Source: Alphaproteobacteria bacterium (lineage in GTDB: Bacteria; Pseudomonadota; Alphaproteobacteria; WRAU01; Hepatincolaceae). From it: a DNA stretch of 64,000 nt. This document shows, piece by piece, positions 33,235-43,210 of this stretch; position 1 is the stretch's first letter, and each line of letters begins with the position of its first letter. Position numbers and translations under genes: made by a program. The notes under the pieces were generated by a model. That model worked only from the letters and a program-made list of their open reading frames with translations, searched no databases and was not told where the DNA came from. Location of the stretch: contig WRAU01000001.1 in assembly GCA_009780035.1 (NCBI GenBank), positions 1 through 64,000 of the forward strand. The letters are read 5' to 3'.

Positions 33235-33756
33235 ATGAAAGAATATTTAAGAATCAAACTTCCAGTATTAGATGTTAAATTAATTGATATTAATAAAATA
33301 ACAGCTAATGATTATAATCCAAATAAAGTTGCAACTCCTGAAATGAAATTGCTTGAGATAAGCATTTTAGAAGATGGCTATACTCAACCTATAGTCTGCT
33401 ATTATGATAATGAAAAAGATATTTATATCATTGTTGATGGCTTTCATAGATACACAATAGGTAAGAAATTAGAATTAGAAGCAATTCCTGTAGTGGTAAT
33501 TGACAAGCCATTAGAAGATAGAATAGCTTCTACTATAAGACACAACAGAGCTAGAGGAGTCCATACAGTAGATGGAATGAGTGAAATCATGAAAATCTTA
33601 ATAAACAGTGGCAGAACTGATGCTTGGATAGAAAAGAATATAGGTATGGATAAAAATGAAATACTAAGATTAAAGCAAATAACTGGATTAGCAGAAGTAT
33701 TTAATCATGAAGAGTTTAGCAACGCTTGGGAAGAAGTAGAAAAGGAATTATCATAA
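33235..33756 (+). CDS. ParB/IbrB-like nuclease-domain protein
   Basis: A 173-residue protein with a ParB N-terminal-type domain (residues 15-105): VKLIDINKITANDYNPN, LEISILEDGYTQPIVC and VDGFHRYTIGKKL (the box II-like GxHR motif), then IRHNRARGVH. The latter is typical of the ParB-like group that includes IbrB and phage co-regulators. Second half is helix-turn-helix-like (KNEILRLKQITGLAEVF). It probably binds DNA or a nucleotide; plasmid-type partition is unlikely without a ParA. Confidence 0.75.
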   Translation: MKEYLRIKLPVLDVKLIDINKITANDYNPNKVATPEMKLLEISILEDGYTQPIVCYYDNEKDIYIIVDGFHRYTIGKKLELEAIPVVVIDKPLEDRIASTIRHNRARGVHTVDGMSEIMKILINSGRTDAWIEKNIGMDKNEILRLKQITGLAEVFNHEEFSNAWEEVEKELS

Positions 33757-34142
33757 TGGTTTTTAAATTAGATAGTGTAATAGAAAGTCGCATAAGAGAA
33801 AGAGTTCAAGATTATATCCAAAATGATTTAATCATAACTTATAAAGAAGGTGGTATGAATATCTTTGGTTATTTAAAAGATAAGCAGGGGGAAATAAGCA
33901 TTGATTTTCCTTATAGTTTATATGCAGATCCTAACACAATAAAAGCTCCAGAGTTCATAGAGATAGTGTCAAAAAAAATAATAGATGCAGTAAATAAGAA
34001 GAATCTTAGAAAAAATCTTAGAGAAGAACATGCTAATTTAGTTAGCATTAAATTTGATGTTTCTAATGTTAAAATTAAAACTCCATATGATGATAATCCT
34101 TGGTATAAATGTCCTTGCATAAAGCAATTTAAGAAAAATTAA
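33756..34142 (+). CDS. hypothetical protein at prophage right end
   Basis: A 128-residue protein starting at ATG 33756, overlapping the ParB-like stop (TAATG). Mixed alpha/beta, basic C-terminus with two Cys (KCPCIKQFKKN). Last phage-type gene before host sequence. Confidence 0.5.
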   Translation: MVFKLDSVIESRIRERVQDYIQNDLIITYKEGGMNIFGYLKDKQGEISIDFPYSLYADPNTIKAPEFIEIVSKKIIDAVNKKNLRKNLREEHANLVSIKFDVSNVKIKTPYDDNPWYKCPCIKQFKKN

Positions 34143-34268
34143 TTTTGACACACCATTGACACAAAATTTATTGTCTATTTTATTAAAATGCTTTAAACTC
34201 TTTATTATTAAGGGTTCTAGTTTTGATATAAATTTGTTTGCAAATTTATATATAAAAGACCAAGTAAT

Positions 34269-34300
34269 CGTCATACTGGCGCAAGCCGGTATCCATTAAT
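34269..34300 (+). repeat. CGTCAT..GGTATCC intergenic repeat, copy A
   Basis: CGTCATACTGGCGCAAGCCG followed by GTATCCAT forms a short hairpin (TACTGGC/GCCGGTA). Related copies lie at 57345, 60859 and 63202. This copy sits in the junction 34143-34336 between the last prophage gene and ispE, so host sequence starts no later than here. Confidence 0.65.
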
Positions 34301-34336
34301 ATAGCATTGCAATGGTTGATAATTGCCTTATAATAT

Positions 34337-35227
34337 TTAAATGTTTCTATTTTCTTTTGAAATAGCAATCCAATAGTTTGGATACAATATTTTCAGCTTT
34401 TTATAAGCAGCTTCTAGGTCTTGATTGTTTTTATAAATAGCAAAGCAGGTAGATCCGCTGCCGCTCATGCGGCTTAGCTCGGCACCGCTTTCTTTTAAAC
34501 CTGCTAAAATGCCGCTGATATTTTTGTTTAACATCATGCTGGCTGCGGTTAAATTGTTTTTAGTATTTTTTAAAAAATCTAATAAAGAGCTTAAATCTTT
34601 AAAATTTAAATAGTCAAGATGGTTTATTTTTTTGCTGTATTGATGTGCCGCTTCATCATACTTTTTAAAAACACTTCCTGTTAATAATGGCTGCATCGGG
34701 TTAATTAATAGTATAGGAATTTCTGGAAGGCTAGCACTTTTTACTAATTCGCCTTTGCCTTCAAAAATAGCGCCGCCTTGTTTTTGATATAAACACACAG
34801 GCACATCAGAGCCAAAACTTTTAGCTATTTCTAAAATTTTTGCAGAGGGTAATTTTAAATTAAATAAATCATTCATGGCAGTAATAGCAATAGCAGTATT
34901 AGAACTGCCGCCGCCAATACCGCCGCCGATAGGAAGATTCTTTTGCAAATTTACTTGGATTTTTTCCTTAATAGCAAAAGTTTCTTGAAAAAAACTAATA
35001 ACTTTATAAATACTGTTGTCTTGCCAAGTTGGAAGATATTCTGCAAACTTATCCGCAACCGTAATAATATTAGCTTCGGCTGCAGTTATAGAAAAACTCA
35101 GTTCATCATAAATATTAGGAAAATAAACTAAGCTCTGCAGCTCATGAAAGCCATCATCTGCAGTTGCTAATACATGTAAAAACAAATTGAGCTTAGCTTT
35201 AGCTTTGTAAGTATAGGTTTGGATCAT
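34337..35227 (-). CDS. ispE: 4-diphosphocytidyl-2-C-methyl-D-erythritol kinase
   Basis: A 296-residue GHMP kinase that phosphorylates CDP-ME with ATP in the non-mevalonate isoprenoid pathway. KAKAKLNLFLHV (residues 8-19) is the first conserved segment, LPIGGGIGGGSSNTA (98-112) the ATP-binding glycine loop, and MSGSGSTCF (near 265) motif 3. Length is normal and start ATG 35225-35227 fits the family. It lies 8 bases after the TPR gene on the same strand, so both are likely one operon. Confidence 0.93.
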   Translation of the reverse strand: MIQTYTYKAKAKLNLFLHVLATADDGFHELQSLVYFPNIYDELSFSITAAEANIITVADKFAEYLPTWQDNSIYKVISFFQETFAIKEKIQVNLQKNLPIGGGIGGGSSNTAIAITAMNDLFNLKLPSAKILEIAKSFGSDVPVCLYQKQGGAIFEGKGELVKSASLPEIPILLINPMQPLLTGSVFKKYDEAAHQYSKKINHLDYLNFKDLSSLLDFLKNTKNNLTAASMMLNKNISGILAGLKESGAELSRMSGSGSTCFAIYKNNQDLEAAYKKLKILYPNYWIAISKENRNI

Positions 35228-35235
35228 ACCTTATA

Positions 35236-36987
35236 TTATTTTTTATTAGCTTTTCTTTCCATAAAAGGAACATAGCCAATTTTTTCTGCAACAGCTTTGT
35301 TTAAATATTCAGGGAAAGTTCCTGCCAATTTTTGAGTAAGCTCATAAGTCAGATCTTCATCAGGGCTTAAATTTAACGCTCTGTTCCATGTGGCAATGGC
35401 GTCTCTTTTATAGCCTGTATTCCATAAAATATCACCAAGATGGTTTACTAAAATAGGATCGTAAGCCAAAATTACATTTGCTTTTTCTGAATACTTTAAG
35501 GCTTCTTCCAATTTGCCGCTTTTAAATAAACCCCAAGCGTAAGAATCTAAAATATTTGGATTATTAGGCATTTGCACCAGCACATGCTTTAGCATATCAA
35601 GAGATTCTTTAACATTAATTCCTCTATTTATCCAAGAATAAGCAAGATAATTAATTAACACGGAGTCATTAGCGTTAATTTCTTTAGCTGCTAGAATATC
35701 TTGTTCTGCCATATCCCAATTGCCTAAACGGTCATAGGAAATTCCTCTAAAGAAGTGCGCCAGCCATTTGCCAATTCTAAAATCATTATCCGTAGAAAGC
35801 TGCAGTGCCTTAGTATAAGAATCAATAGCCTCTTGATAATTTTTATCTTTATGATGAATTAACCCAAGCTCTACAAATAGCCTTGCATTATTAGGATCAA
35901 TCTTAATTTGTCTTAAAATATAATTAACCGCTTCTTTGTTATTGCCTTGCTCTTTATACATTTCAATAACTTCTGCTGATGTTATTCTAGCATAGTAAGA
36001 ATTATCGGGCAGATTTTTATAAATACTTAAAGATTGATTGTAATTGCCAATTGCTTTATAAAAAGAGGCAACTTCTATTTGCGCAGGAATATTATTAGGG
36101 TCAAGCATAAGCGCTATATTTGCCACAGCAATGCTATCGGAATATAAATAAACTAAATCAATATCATAAGACAGCATTCTGCTGATTCTAAAAATTAAAT
36201 CGCTGATAGCGCTTTTTTCGTTAATAACAATAGGCGAAGATACATAATCTAAAGCCTTTTGCTGTGTAAGAAAATTATCGCCTAAATAATCGTAGAAATA
36301 TTGTGCCGCACCTTCTTTATCGCCGCTTTGATATAAAAGCTGCGAGTAATATATAATTGATTCGATATTAACATATAAATTATTAAGTTTAAAAAAATCA
36401 TCTTTTGCTTCTGCATGGCGATTATTTAATAAATCAAGCAGACCTTTTTGATATAAATAAAAATCCGGAGCAAAAGTATTAATTTCAGTATTTAAAGTTT
36501 CAAAAGTTTCTAAATTATTATTTTTCATAGCTTGATAGCTTTTTAATGTGGTTAAAGTAATATCAAGCAAAGAATCTTTTTCTATTGCAGCGCTGCTGAA
36601 GTTGTTAATTGCAGAATCCACACCTCTGCTGCTAATATCTTTAACCAATATTACTAAATTTGCTAAAAGATGCTGTGGATTCTTAAGCACAACCTCTTGT
36701 GCTAAGATAAAAGACTGGTTTAAGTCTCTTTGCATAATGCTGAACAGCAGATATTCCTCAAGCAAGTTAGCGTTGCTAGGGTCGGCGCGGTAGGCTTTTT
36801 TATAAAACGCATTAGCCTTTTTGTAATCAAAACTGCTGTTGGCAAGACGAGCTTGAATAACATAGGCAATAGCGCTTTCAGGGTCTTTTTTGCTGAAAGT
36901 ATTATTAAACAATAAAAAACCAAGAAAAATTACCAGCAATAAAGACAAGCATAGATAGAAAACTTTTTTGTTAATTTTCTTTTTCAT
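35236..36987 (-). CDS. membrane-anchored TPR repeat protein
   Basis: A 583-residue protein with an N-terminal membrane anchor (residues 8-29, VFYLCLSLLLVIFLGFLLF) and about a dozen tetratricopeptide repeats across the rest, e.g. NALLNLSPD-type C-terminal units and NARLFVELGLIHHKDKNYQE. Probably periplasmic or membrane-associated scaffold. TPR proteins next to ispE are common in alphaproteobacteria. No enzyme motif. Specific partner unknown. Confidence 0.8.
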   Translation of the reverse strand: MKKKINKKVFYLCLSLLLVIFLGFLLFNNTFSKKDPESAIAYVIQARLANSSFDYKKANAFYKKAYRADPSNANLLEEYLLFSIMQRDLNQSFILAQEVVLKNPQHLLANLVILVKDISSRGVDSAINNFSSAAIEKDSLLDITLTTLKSYQAMKNNNLETFETLNTEINTFAPDFYLYQKGLLDLLNNRHAEAKDDFFKLNNLYVNIESIIYYSQLLYQSGDKEGAAQYFYDYLGDNFLTQQKALDYVSSPIVINEKSAISDLIFRISRMLSYDIDLVYLYSDSIAVANIALMLDPNNIPAQIEVASFYKAIGNYNQSLSIYKNLPDNSYYARITSAEVIEMYKEQGNNKEAVNYILRQIKIDPNNARLFVELGLIHHKDKNYQEAIDSYTKALQLSTDNDFRIGKWLAHFFRGISYDRLGNWDMAEQDILAAKEINANDSVLINYLAYSWINRGINVKESLDMLKHVLVQMPNNPNILDSYAWGLFKSGKLEEALKYSEKANVILAYDPILVNHLGDILWNTGYKRDAIATWNRALNLSPDEDLTYELTQKLAGTFPEYLNKAVAEKIGYVPFMERKANKK

Positions 36988-37044
36988 AGTATAATAATAC
37001 CCATAAATTAAATCTTACTAATGATAATATAAATACATTTGCTT

Positions 37045-37791
37045 ATGAATTCAAATAAAATTATTAATTTAATAAAATTTTATCAGTCAATGGGAGTTGA
37101 TTATTTGGCTGAGGGGATAGATATTAAATGTTTAAGCGCCCCTTCGGTTGAAAAAACTGCAGATAATTCTGCTAAAACTGTATATCCCGCTATTAAAGAG
37201 ATTAATCTTGAAAATATCCAAACCCTTGATTCTCTTAAAGACAGACTTCTAAACTTTGAAGATTGTTCGCTGAAAAAAACAGCCATTAATACGGTTTTCG
37301 GGGCGGGAAACGAAAATGCCGATATTATGGTAATCGGTGAAGCGCCGGGAGCAGATGAAGATGAACAGGGCGAACCTTTTGTAGGACGCAGCGGCAAGCT
37401 GTTAATGAGCTCGATGGCAAGCGTAGGATTATTGCGGGAAAAAATTTTTATTACCAACACAATCTTTTGGCGTCCGCCGGGCAATCGCAATCCGACAACA
37501 GAAGAAATGCAATTATGCTATCCTTTTTTAGCAAGAATGATAGAAATTATTAATCCTAAAATGATAATAATTGTCGGCAAGGTTGCCACCAGCAATTTAA
37601 TAAAAATTGATATGCCGATTAGCAAAATGCGAGGCAAATGGTATGATTTAAGTATTAATAATAAAAATTATCTGGCAACAATTGTGTTTCATCCTTCTTA
37701 TTTGTTAAGAAATCCATCGCAGAAAAAAGCAATGTGGCTTGATTTATTAGAAATTAAAGATAAAATACAGTCTATGGAAATTAAAATTTAA
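37045..37791 (+). CDS. uracil-DNA glycosylase, family 4-type
   Basis: A 248-residue protein starting at ATG 37045 (a TTG two codons earlier is possible). Conserved UDG motifs: GEAPGADEDEQGEPFVGRSG (98-117), TNTIFWRPPGNRNPTTEE, and HPSYLLRNPSQK near residue 222. It removes uracil from DNA to start base excision repair. The Cys pattern for the Fe-S cluster is reduced to DCSLK and LCYPF, as often in the alphaproteobacterial form. It is followed 5 bases later by the lytic transglycosylase. Confidence 0.85.
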   Translation: MNSNKIINLIKFYQSMGVDYLAEGIDIKCLSAPSVEKTADNSAKTVYPAIKEINLENIQTLDSLKDRLLNFEDCSLKKTAINTVFGAGNENADIMVIGEAPGADEDEQGEPFVGRSGKLLMSSMASVGLLREKIFITNTIFWRPPGNRNPTTEEMQLCYPFLARMIEIINPKMIIIVGKVATSNLIKIDMPISKMRGKWYDLSINNKNYLATIVFHPSYLLRNPSQKKAMWLDLLEIKDKIQSMEIKI

Positions 37792-37796
37792 GAATA

Positions 37797-39647
37797 ATGA
37801 AAAGAATTGCTACCGTTTTTATACTTATAAGTATATTTTTTATGCTTATGCCGTTTGCTGTTTATGCAGCTAGCGCAGAGACTAAATATTACTTTGAACG
37901 CTCTATTTACTCTGAAGCCTATGCCGGGCTTCCAAAAATTCTCTCCACCAAAGATGTGGAAAGGTATTATAATGCCTATTCTTTGCAAAAGCAGGGGCAT
38001 TTCAGTGAATCCGATAATGTGCTTGCTGCTATAGAAAATCCTATTTTGCTTGGCTATATTTATTATATTAGATATTTTCAAACCTCTTATACTCCTACTT
38101 TTGAGGAGTTAAAAGACTGGCTGAATAAATACAGCGATATTGCCGTAGCAAGCATTGTTTATAAAAGGGCGTCCGATATTGCCGGCAATCGTTCACAGGC
38201 GCAGCTTTTAAAAAAGCCCAATAGTTTTTATGAAAGATTTGTTCCTATTTATAAAAGGCTAGATTATTTCAGCGATATAGAACCGCTTCTGCCCGATAAT
38301 CCTAGTGCAAAAATAACGCTTTCCAGCAATAGAACTACGGAATCCCTAAGGAAATATCTTAAAGAAGGCAAAACTTTAAATGTTAAAAGAATTCTTCTTT
38401 TACCTGCTACAATAAAAAACTTAGACAGTGATACTTATGATGATTTTGCATCTACATTAGCAAAATCTTATTTCTTAGACGGCGAAGACGATCAGGCGAT
38501 TTTTTGGTCTCGGCGGGCAACTCGCAGAAAGCCTGATGCGTTTACCGAAGCCAGCTTTACTATGGGATTGGCTTATTATCGCATGCACGAATATTCTAAA
38601 GCGGCAGAGTCTTTTAAAAAACTTATGAAGCCAGATAAGTTAACCGATGATGCGGTATCTAAGGGAGCTTATTGGTATGCAAGGGTGTCTTTAATTTTAG
38701 GAAATATTCCAGAATATTACAGCGCTTTAAAAATGTCTTCTAAATATATTTATAATTTCTATGGAATTATAGCAGCAGAAGAACTAGGAATTACCCCAAG
38801 CTATACCTGGACTTTTTTGAACTTTCCTAAAGAATCTGTTGCAGTTTTACAAAATAATATCTATGCCAAAAGAGCCTTAGCTTTATTGCAATTTGGGCTG
38901 ATGGATTGGGCAGAGCAGGAATTAATTTTCTTAGCAAATTATGATGTCAATAATATGAGCGAGATGGACAGCATTAATACTTTAAATGCTTTAATTTATA
39001 TGGCGCAGCAGATTCCTATGCCGGCACTGGGCTTAAAATTTGCCGGACAGCAGGGCATGTATTATGGTTTATCGCATTTATCTTATCCGATTTTCTTTGT
39101 GGAATTAAAGGCTGGCTATGAGCTAGACCCAGCCCTGCTTTTAGCAATAATGCGCAGAGAATCTAATTTTTACAGCGGAGCCATGAGCGGACCAGGAGCC
39201 ACAGGCTTAATGCAAATTATGCCTAGAACGGCAGATTATGTTATTAAAAAATATGATTTAGGTGATGAGCTGAATCAGCTGCTAACCTCACCAAAGGTAA
39301 ATATCGAAATTGGACAGCAGTATGTTAAGCAGCTGTTAAAAGTTACAGACGGTAATTTAATTTATGTGCTCGGCGGTTTTAATGGCGGATCGTATAATAT
39401 AGACAGATGGAAAGCTGACCGTCATCGTCATGTGGAAGATCCTTTATTTTTTATTGAAAGTATTCCTTATCGGGAAACGCGGAATTATGTAAAAACCGTA
39501 TCTGCAGATTATTGGATATATCAATATAAATTATCGCTGGAACATTTTGCCCTTTATTCGCTAGTGCGGGGCGGGCAGCCGCTTTATTATAATATAGACC
39601 AAGAGGCAATTTCTAAGCTGAAAAATTTTTCGTATAAACCGAATTAG
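37797..39647 (+). CDS. soluble lytic murein transglycosylase (Slt70-like)
   Basis: A 616-residue periplasmic enzyme with a signal peptide (first about 22 residues, MKRIATVFILISIFFMLMP..AYA). Residues 30-430 form the helical superhelix; the C-terminal SLT domain has LLLAIMRRESNFYSG (catalytic Glu), GPGATGLMQIMPRTA and GGFNGGSYNIDRW. It cleaves peptidoglycan glycan strands giving anhydromuramyl ends. Length and order match Slt70. Confidence 0.9.
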   Translation: MKRIATVFILISIFFMLMPFAVYAASAETKYYFERSIYSEAYAGLPKILSTKDVERYYNAYSLQKQGHFSESDNVLAAIENPILLGYIYYIRYFQTSYTPTFEELKDWLNKYSDIAVASIVYKRASDIAGNRSQAQLLKKPNSFYERFVPIYKRLDYFSDIEPLLPDNPSAKITLSSNRTTESLRKYLKEGKTLNVKRILLLPATIKNLDSDTYDDFASTLAKSYFLDGEDDQAIFWSRRATRRKPDAFTEASFTMGLAYYRMHEYSKAAESFKKLMKPDKLTDDAVSKGAYWYARVSLILGNIPEYYSALKMSSKYIYNFYGIIAAEELGITPSYTWTFLNFPKESVAVLQNNIYAKRALALLQFGLMDWAEQELIFLANYDVNNMSEMDSINTLNALIYMAQQIPMPALGLKFAGQQGMYYGLSHLSYPIFFVELKAGYELDPALLLAIMRRESNFYSGAMSGPGATGLMQIMPRTADYVIKKYDLGDELNQLLTSPKVNIEIGQQYVKQLLKVTDGNLIYVLGGFNGGSYNIDRWKADRHRHVEDPLFFIESIPYRETRNYVKTVSADYWIYQYKLSLEHFALYSLVRGGQPLYYNIDQEAISKLKNFSYKPN

Positions 39648-39676
39648 ATTTCAAGATAAGTATCGCTTAATTTATA

Positions 39677-40129
39677 TTACGGAAAACAAGAAATAATGTT
39701 ATTATAAAGAGATATTTCCTTATGGATTTCCATACTATCATCAAACAGAATAGCAAATTCAGCACTTGGCTTTTCTAGTAATATATCTTTTATTATTATC
39801 CCTTTTTTATTAGCATTCATTATTAGATTGTTTTTATTATATAGTAGTTTATGTTTCTCTAACCAACCTTCTGTTTCCTCTTTTATTTTGCTTTCTCGTG
39901 CTGTTATGAAATAAACTTCTTGTTTTTGCTTTAATAGATGCAGCAACAAATTGCTTGCTGAATTATGCAATATGGGAATATTAAGATAATCATTTTTTGT
40001 CAAAATTTTATCTAAAACTTCAATTTGTTGTTTTTTATTTAATGATGAATAATTTTCTGGAACTACCGATTCTAAAAATTTCTCTGTATCAGCTAAAGTG
40101 TTATCAATATCAAAAAAATATATATACAT
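39677..40129 (-). CDS. HAD-family hydrolase
   Basis: A 150-residue protein with DIDNTLAD (residues 7-14: nucleophile and acid Asp), FITARESK (motif II Thr-Ala-Arg), a Lys further on and LFDDSMEIH (motif III). It lacks a large cap domain, like small phosphatases of the acid phosphatase/nucleotidase type. Substrate unknown. It is divergent from the radical SAM island and may or may not belong to it. Confidence 0.75.
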   Translation of the reverse strand: MYIYFFDIDNTLADTEKFLESVVPENYSSLNKKQQIEVLDKILTKNDYLNIPILHNSASNLLLHLLKQKQEVYFITARESKIKEETEGWLEKHKLLYNKNNLIMNANKKGIIIKDILLEKPSAEFAILFDDSMEIHKEISLYNNIISCFP

Positions 40130-40214
40130 TCAAACCCCTATTATTGCGTTGCATTAATACATTATATTTCATATAATAAAATTATATATTATATAACAAC
40201 AACAGGCAATAAAA

Positions 40215-41344
40215 ATGATAACAAATCCTAAAACTAAAAACTAGATATTATATGGAATATCACCTCAATATGCCCTTGGGATTGTAAAATATGTTGTGTT
40301 GATGCAAAGCATGTAAAACTACACTCTGCAACGGGAAAAACGATGGGGAGTATCTCTATAAAAGATAGTGTAAATGAGAATAATATTACTTATGATTCTT
40401 TTGCTAGCCATTATGAAACAGCACTGAAATACTTGCAGTCTAAAAATATGGAATTAACTTTAGAACAAAAAATCCAAACCATAGATAATATGGATTATGA
40501 TAATATAAAAATAGATTTTTCTGGTGGAGATGCCCTAATTGTTAATGAAAACTACGATGTTTTAAAATATGCTTCAAAAAAATTTGGCAAAGAAAATATC
40601 ACCCTTACTTTAACAGGGTTAGCATTAAAAAGAGTAGAGCCTAAAGATTTAGCTAATTATGTAGGAGAATTAAATTTTACATACGATTCTTCAGAAAATG
40701 ATGAAGAGGTTAGGTCAATAGGATATAATAGTGCAAATCTTATTCAGGTTACTAGATTTTCTAATGCTGGTATAAATATAAGAGCAGAAATGCCTCTATC
40801 ACATAGGCATAAAGATTTAAACTTTGTAAAATCAGTTTATTTAGATTTGCATAGTAAAGGTGTAGCAAAACTATTATTAATGAGACTTTTCCCGTCTGGA
40901 AGAGCTATTATAAATAATAATGATGTTTTATCTAAGGAAAACTATATAAAAATAATTGATACTTTAAAAAACATGGAAAATCAATATTCTTATCCTAAAA
41001 TAAAACTTCAATGTGCTTTAAAGCATTTGTATCCTTTAGATAAGGAAGCAGATAATCCCTGTGATGCAGTGGTTAGTTCCTTTGGCTTAAGATGGGACGG
41101 CGAATTTTTAGGTTCGCCTTGGGCTATGAAAAATTCCGGCAACACTTTGAGTTCTTCATGGGGGTTAGGCAATTTATACAAAGAAAAATTAAGCAATATA
41201 CTACGGTCTCAAAAGGTCGCAACATTTATAGAAAAAGAAAAACAAAATTTTGGACATTGTAAAATATTTTCTTATTTGCACAGTAAAGAAACTTTAGATA
41301 CCAACAAAATATTTGATAATTCAGACCCGCTTTATAAATACTAA
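40215..41344 (+). CDS. radical SAM enzyme, frameshifted near the start
   Basis: Read literally, ATG 40215 gives 9 residues and a TAG; the remaining frame opens at 40238 and encodes CPWDCKICC, the CxxxCxxC [4Fe-4S] motif, 30 residues upstream of the first ATG (40343). One extra A in the five-A run (40236-40240) joins both. The full product (about 376 residues) has NITSICPWDCKICCVDAKHV near residue 17-36, FSGGDAL (GGE-like SAM motif), and C-terminal Cys residues (NPCDAVVSS.., FGHCKIFSY) suggesting an auxiliary cluster domain of the SPASM kind. Substrate unknown. Confidence 0.75.
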
Positions 41345-41346
41345 AC

Positions 41347-42357
41347 ATGATGCTAAAACAAAAAGATGTTCACTTCTTATTTCAGTCTTTTATATCTGGA
41401 ATTATGGAAGTAGGATTTGTATATTATTTATGGCAATTAAACTATAGCATAATAGTTATTTTAATTTTTGCTTTGCTATATCAAGCCACAAATTTTCTAG
41501 CTTCTTTTTTGATTGCAGATAAGAAAATTATATATCTTAGCATACTAATTTTTATAGCTAATGTCTTATATATTATTTTAAATAACACCAATATATACTG
41601 TTTAGGTGTTATATTTTTTATTGTATCTATTTTTTTACAGATACTTAGAGGTGAAGCAAAAAGTAGCGTATCTACCTTTATTAAGCGAACTTTTAGAATT
41701 TTAGGGTTTGTTAATTTCTATTTATTTGGCATAAAATTTTTATTAGCGGTAGCTATATATGTATTTATTATGATATTCAAATATAACGAACTTCAGCATA
41801 AAGCACAAACAATAAAAATCAAATATAGCAATATTTTACCATCAATTATTATGATAACTCATCAAATTCATTATTTTATATATTGCTATATCCTTATGTA
41901 TTTTTTATTGCAAAATGTAGATAATATACTATTATATGGATTTATTTTTTCTTTAGGCTGGATTACTTATCTTGTATCGCAAAATATTTTTGGTAATTTT
42001 AATATATATAAGAATGTGATAATCGGACATCTGGTTTTAAGTTGCAATATTTTTTTATTGTTTTGTGTAATATATTTTCGTGTAAATCTTTATATAATAT
42101 GGTTTTTATGGATTTTAACAGGGTTTTCTGCAGGAACTGTATTTGCAATTAAAGATATATTAATTATCTATAAACATAACTTAAGCAGCATCAATTTTTA
42201 TGAAAATATAGGTCATGTTTTTGCTGTTATTCTTAGTTTAGCAGTAGTTATTGCTACATCTAACATATATAATACAATTATTATATCAGCTTTATTTGCT
42301 TTATTAACTGCAATATTAACCTATGTGTTGTATGGAAAAAACTATGCTAGAAATTAA
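41347..42357 (+). CDS. polytopic membrane protein, MFS-like
   Basis: A 336-residue very hydrophobic protein with about ten predicted membrane helices, starting 3 bases after the radical SAM stop. Pattern is that of a small major facilitator-type transporter (ending LLTAILTYVLYGKNYARN). No conserved antiporter motif. In the island it could move the product or a precursor. Confidence 0.6.
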   Translation: MMLKQKDVHFLFQSFISGIMEVGFVYYLWQLNYSIIVILIFALLYQATNFLASFLIADKKIIYLSILIFIANVLYIILNNTNIYCLGVIFFIVSIFLQILRGEAKSSVSTFIKRTFRILGFVNFYLFGIKFLLAVAIYVFIMIFKYNELQHKAQTIKIKYSNILPSIIMITHQIHYFIYCYILMYFLLQNVDNILLYGFIFSLGWITYLVSQNIFGNFNIYKNVIIGHLVLSCNIFLLFCVIYFRVNLYIIWFLWILTGFSAGTVFAIKDILIIYKHNLSSINFYENIGHVFAVILSLAVVIATSNIYNTIIISALFALLTAILTYVLYGKNYARN

Positions 42358-43201
42358 AGAAATAGATTGTAAAAGCGCTTTGGTTAAAAGCAATCTACCG
42401 GATGCCGATTATGTAATTAATCCTTATAGCGGCTGTGAAATGGCGTGTTCCTATTGTTATGCTGCATTTATGTGTAGATTTATGGATAAGCCTTTTTCAT
42501 CTTGGGGAAATTTTATTTATCCTAAAATTAATATTTTGGAAGTTTTGCAAAAACAGTTACTATCAAAAAAATTGGATAAAACAAAAACAATACTGCTATC
42601 CTCAGTAACCGACCCCTATACATTCATTGAAAAAAAATATGAGCTTACAAAATCTATCCTAGAGATCTTGTATAGTAGCAAATGGCAAGGTAGAATAGGA
42701 ATACTTTCAAAAAATCCGCTATTGACCAGAGATATAAATGTATTTCAAAAACTACAAAATGTTGAAGTTGGTATGACTATAACTTCAAATAATAACAATT
42801 ACTCAAGAATTTTAGAAAGCAAAGCACCATTAGTAAAGGCTAGGCTTAATGCCTTAGCTGAGCTTAATGCTAATAATATAAAAACTTATGCCTTTATAGG
42901 TCCCATAATTCCTCAATATATGCAATCCATAGAGGATTTAGAATTTTTATTTCAAGAATTACAACATATAGGAACTTTTGAGGTTTATATGGAATTTATG
43001 AATTTAGGTATTATGAAAAACAATGTTGTTTCGCTTCTTAATAAAGAAATAGGGATAAATCAAACAAAGAATTTTGTAGATAGTCTTAAGGATAAAAGTT
43101 ATATTGCAGAGTGTAGCGAAACAATTAGAGAATTATTAAAAAAGTATAATATTAAACTAAAACTAAATATGGTAATGGAACATAAAAAATTATCTAAGTA
43201 G
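42344..43201 (+). CDS. radical SAM protein, spore photoproduct lyase-like (SPL) family
   Basis: A 285-residue protein; starts at 42323, 42332 or 42344 are all possible, the last gives MLEIKEIDCKS and overlaps the previous gene by 14 bases. NPYSGCEMACSYCYA is the CxxxCxxC motif in the form typical of the SPL-like/Rv2578c radical SAM group. TDPYTFIEKKYELTKSILE is another family segment (SVTDPYQPxExxxxLTR). Known relatives are mostly of unknown substrate. It is distinct from the first radical SAM enzyme of the island. Confidence 0.85.
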   Translation: MLEIKEIDCKSALVKSNLPDADYVINPYSGCEMACSYCYAAFMCRFMDKPFSSWGNFIYPKINILEVLQKQLLSKKLDKTKTILLSSVTDPYTFIEKKYELTKSILEILYSSKWQGRIGILSKNPLLTRDINVFQKLQNVEVGMTITSNNNNYSRILESKAPLVKARLNALAELNANNIKTYAFIGPIIPQYMQSIEDLEFLFQELQHIGTFEVYMEFMNLGIMKNNVVSLLNKEIGINQTKNFVDSLKDKSYIAECSETIRELLKKYNIKLKLNMVMEHKKLSK

Positions 43202-43210
43202 AGAAATCCT

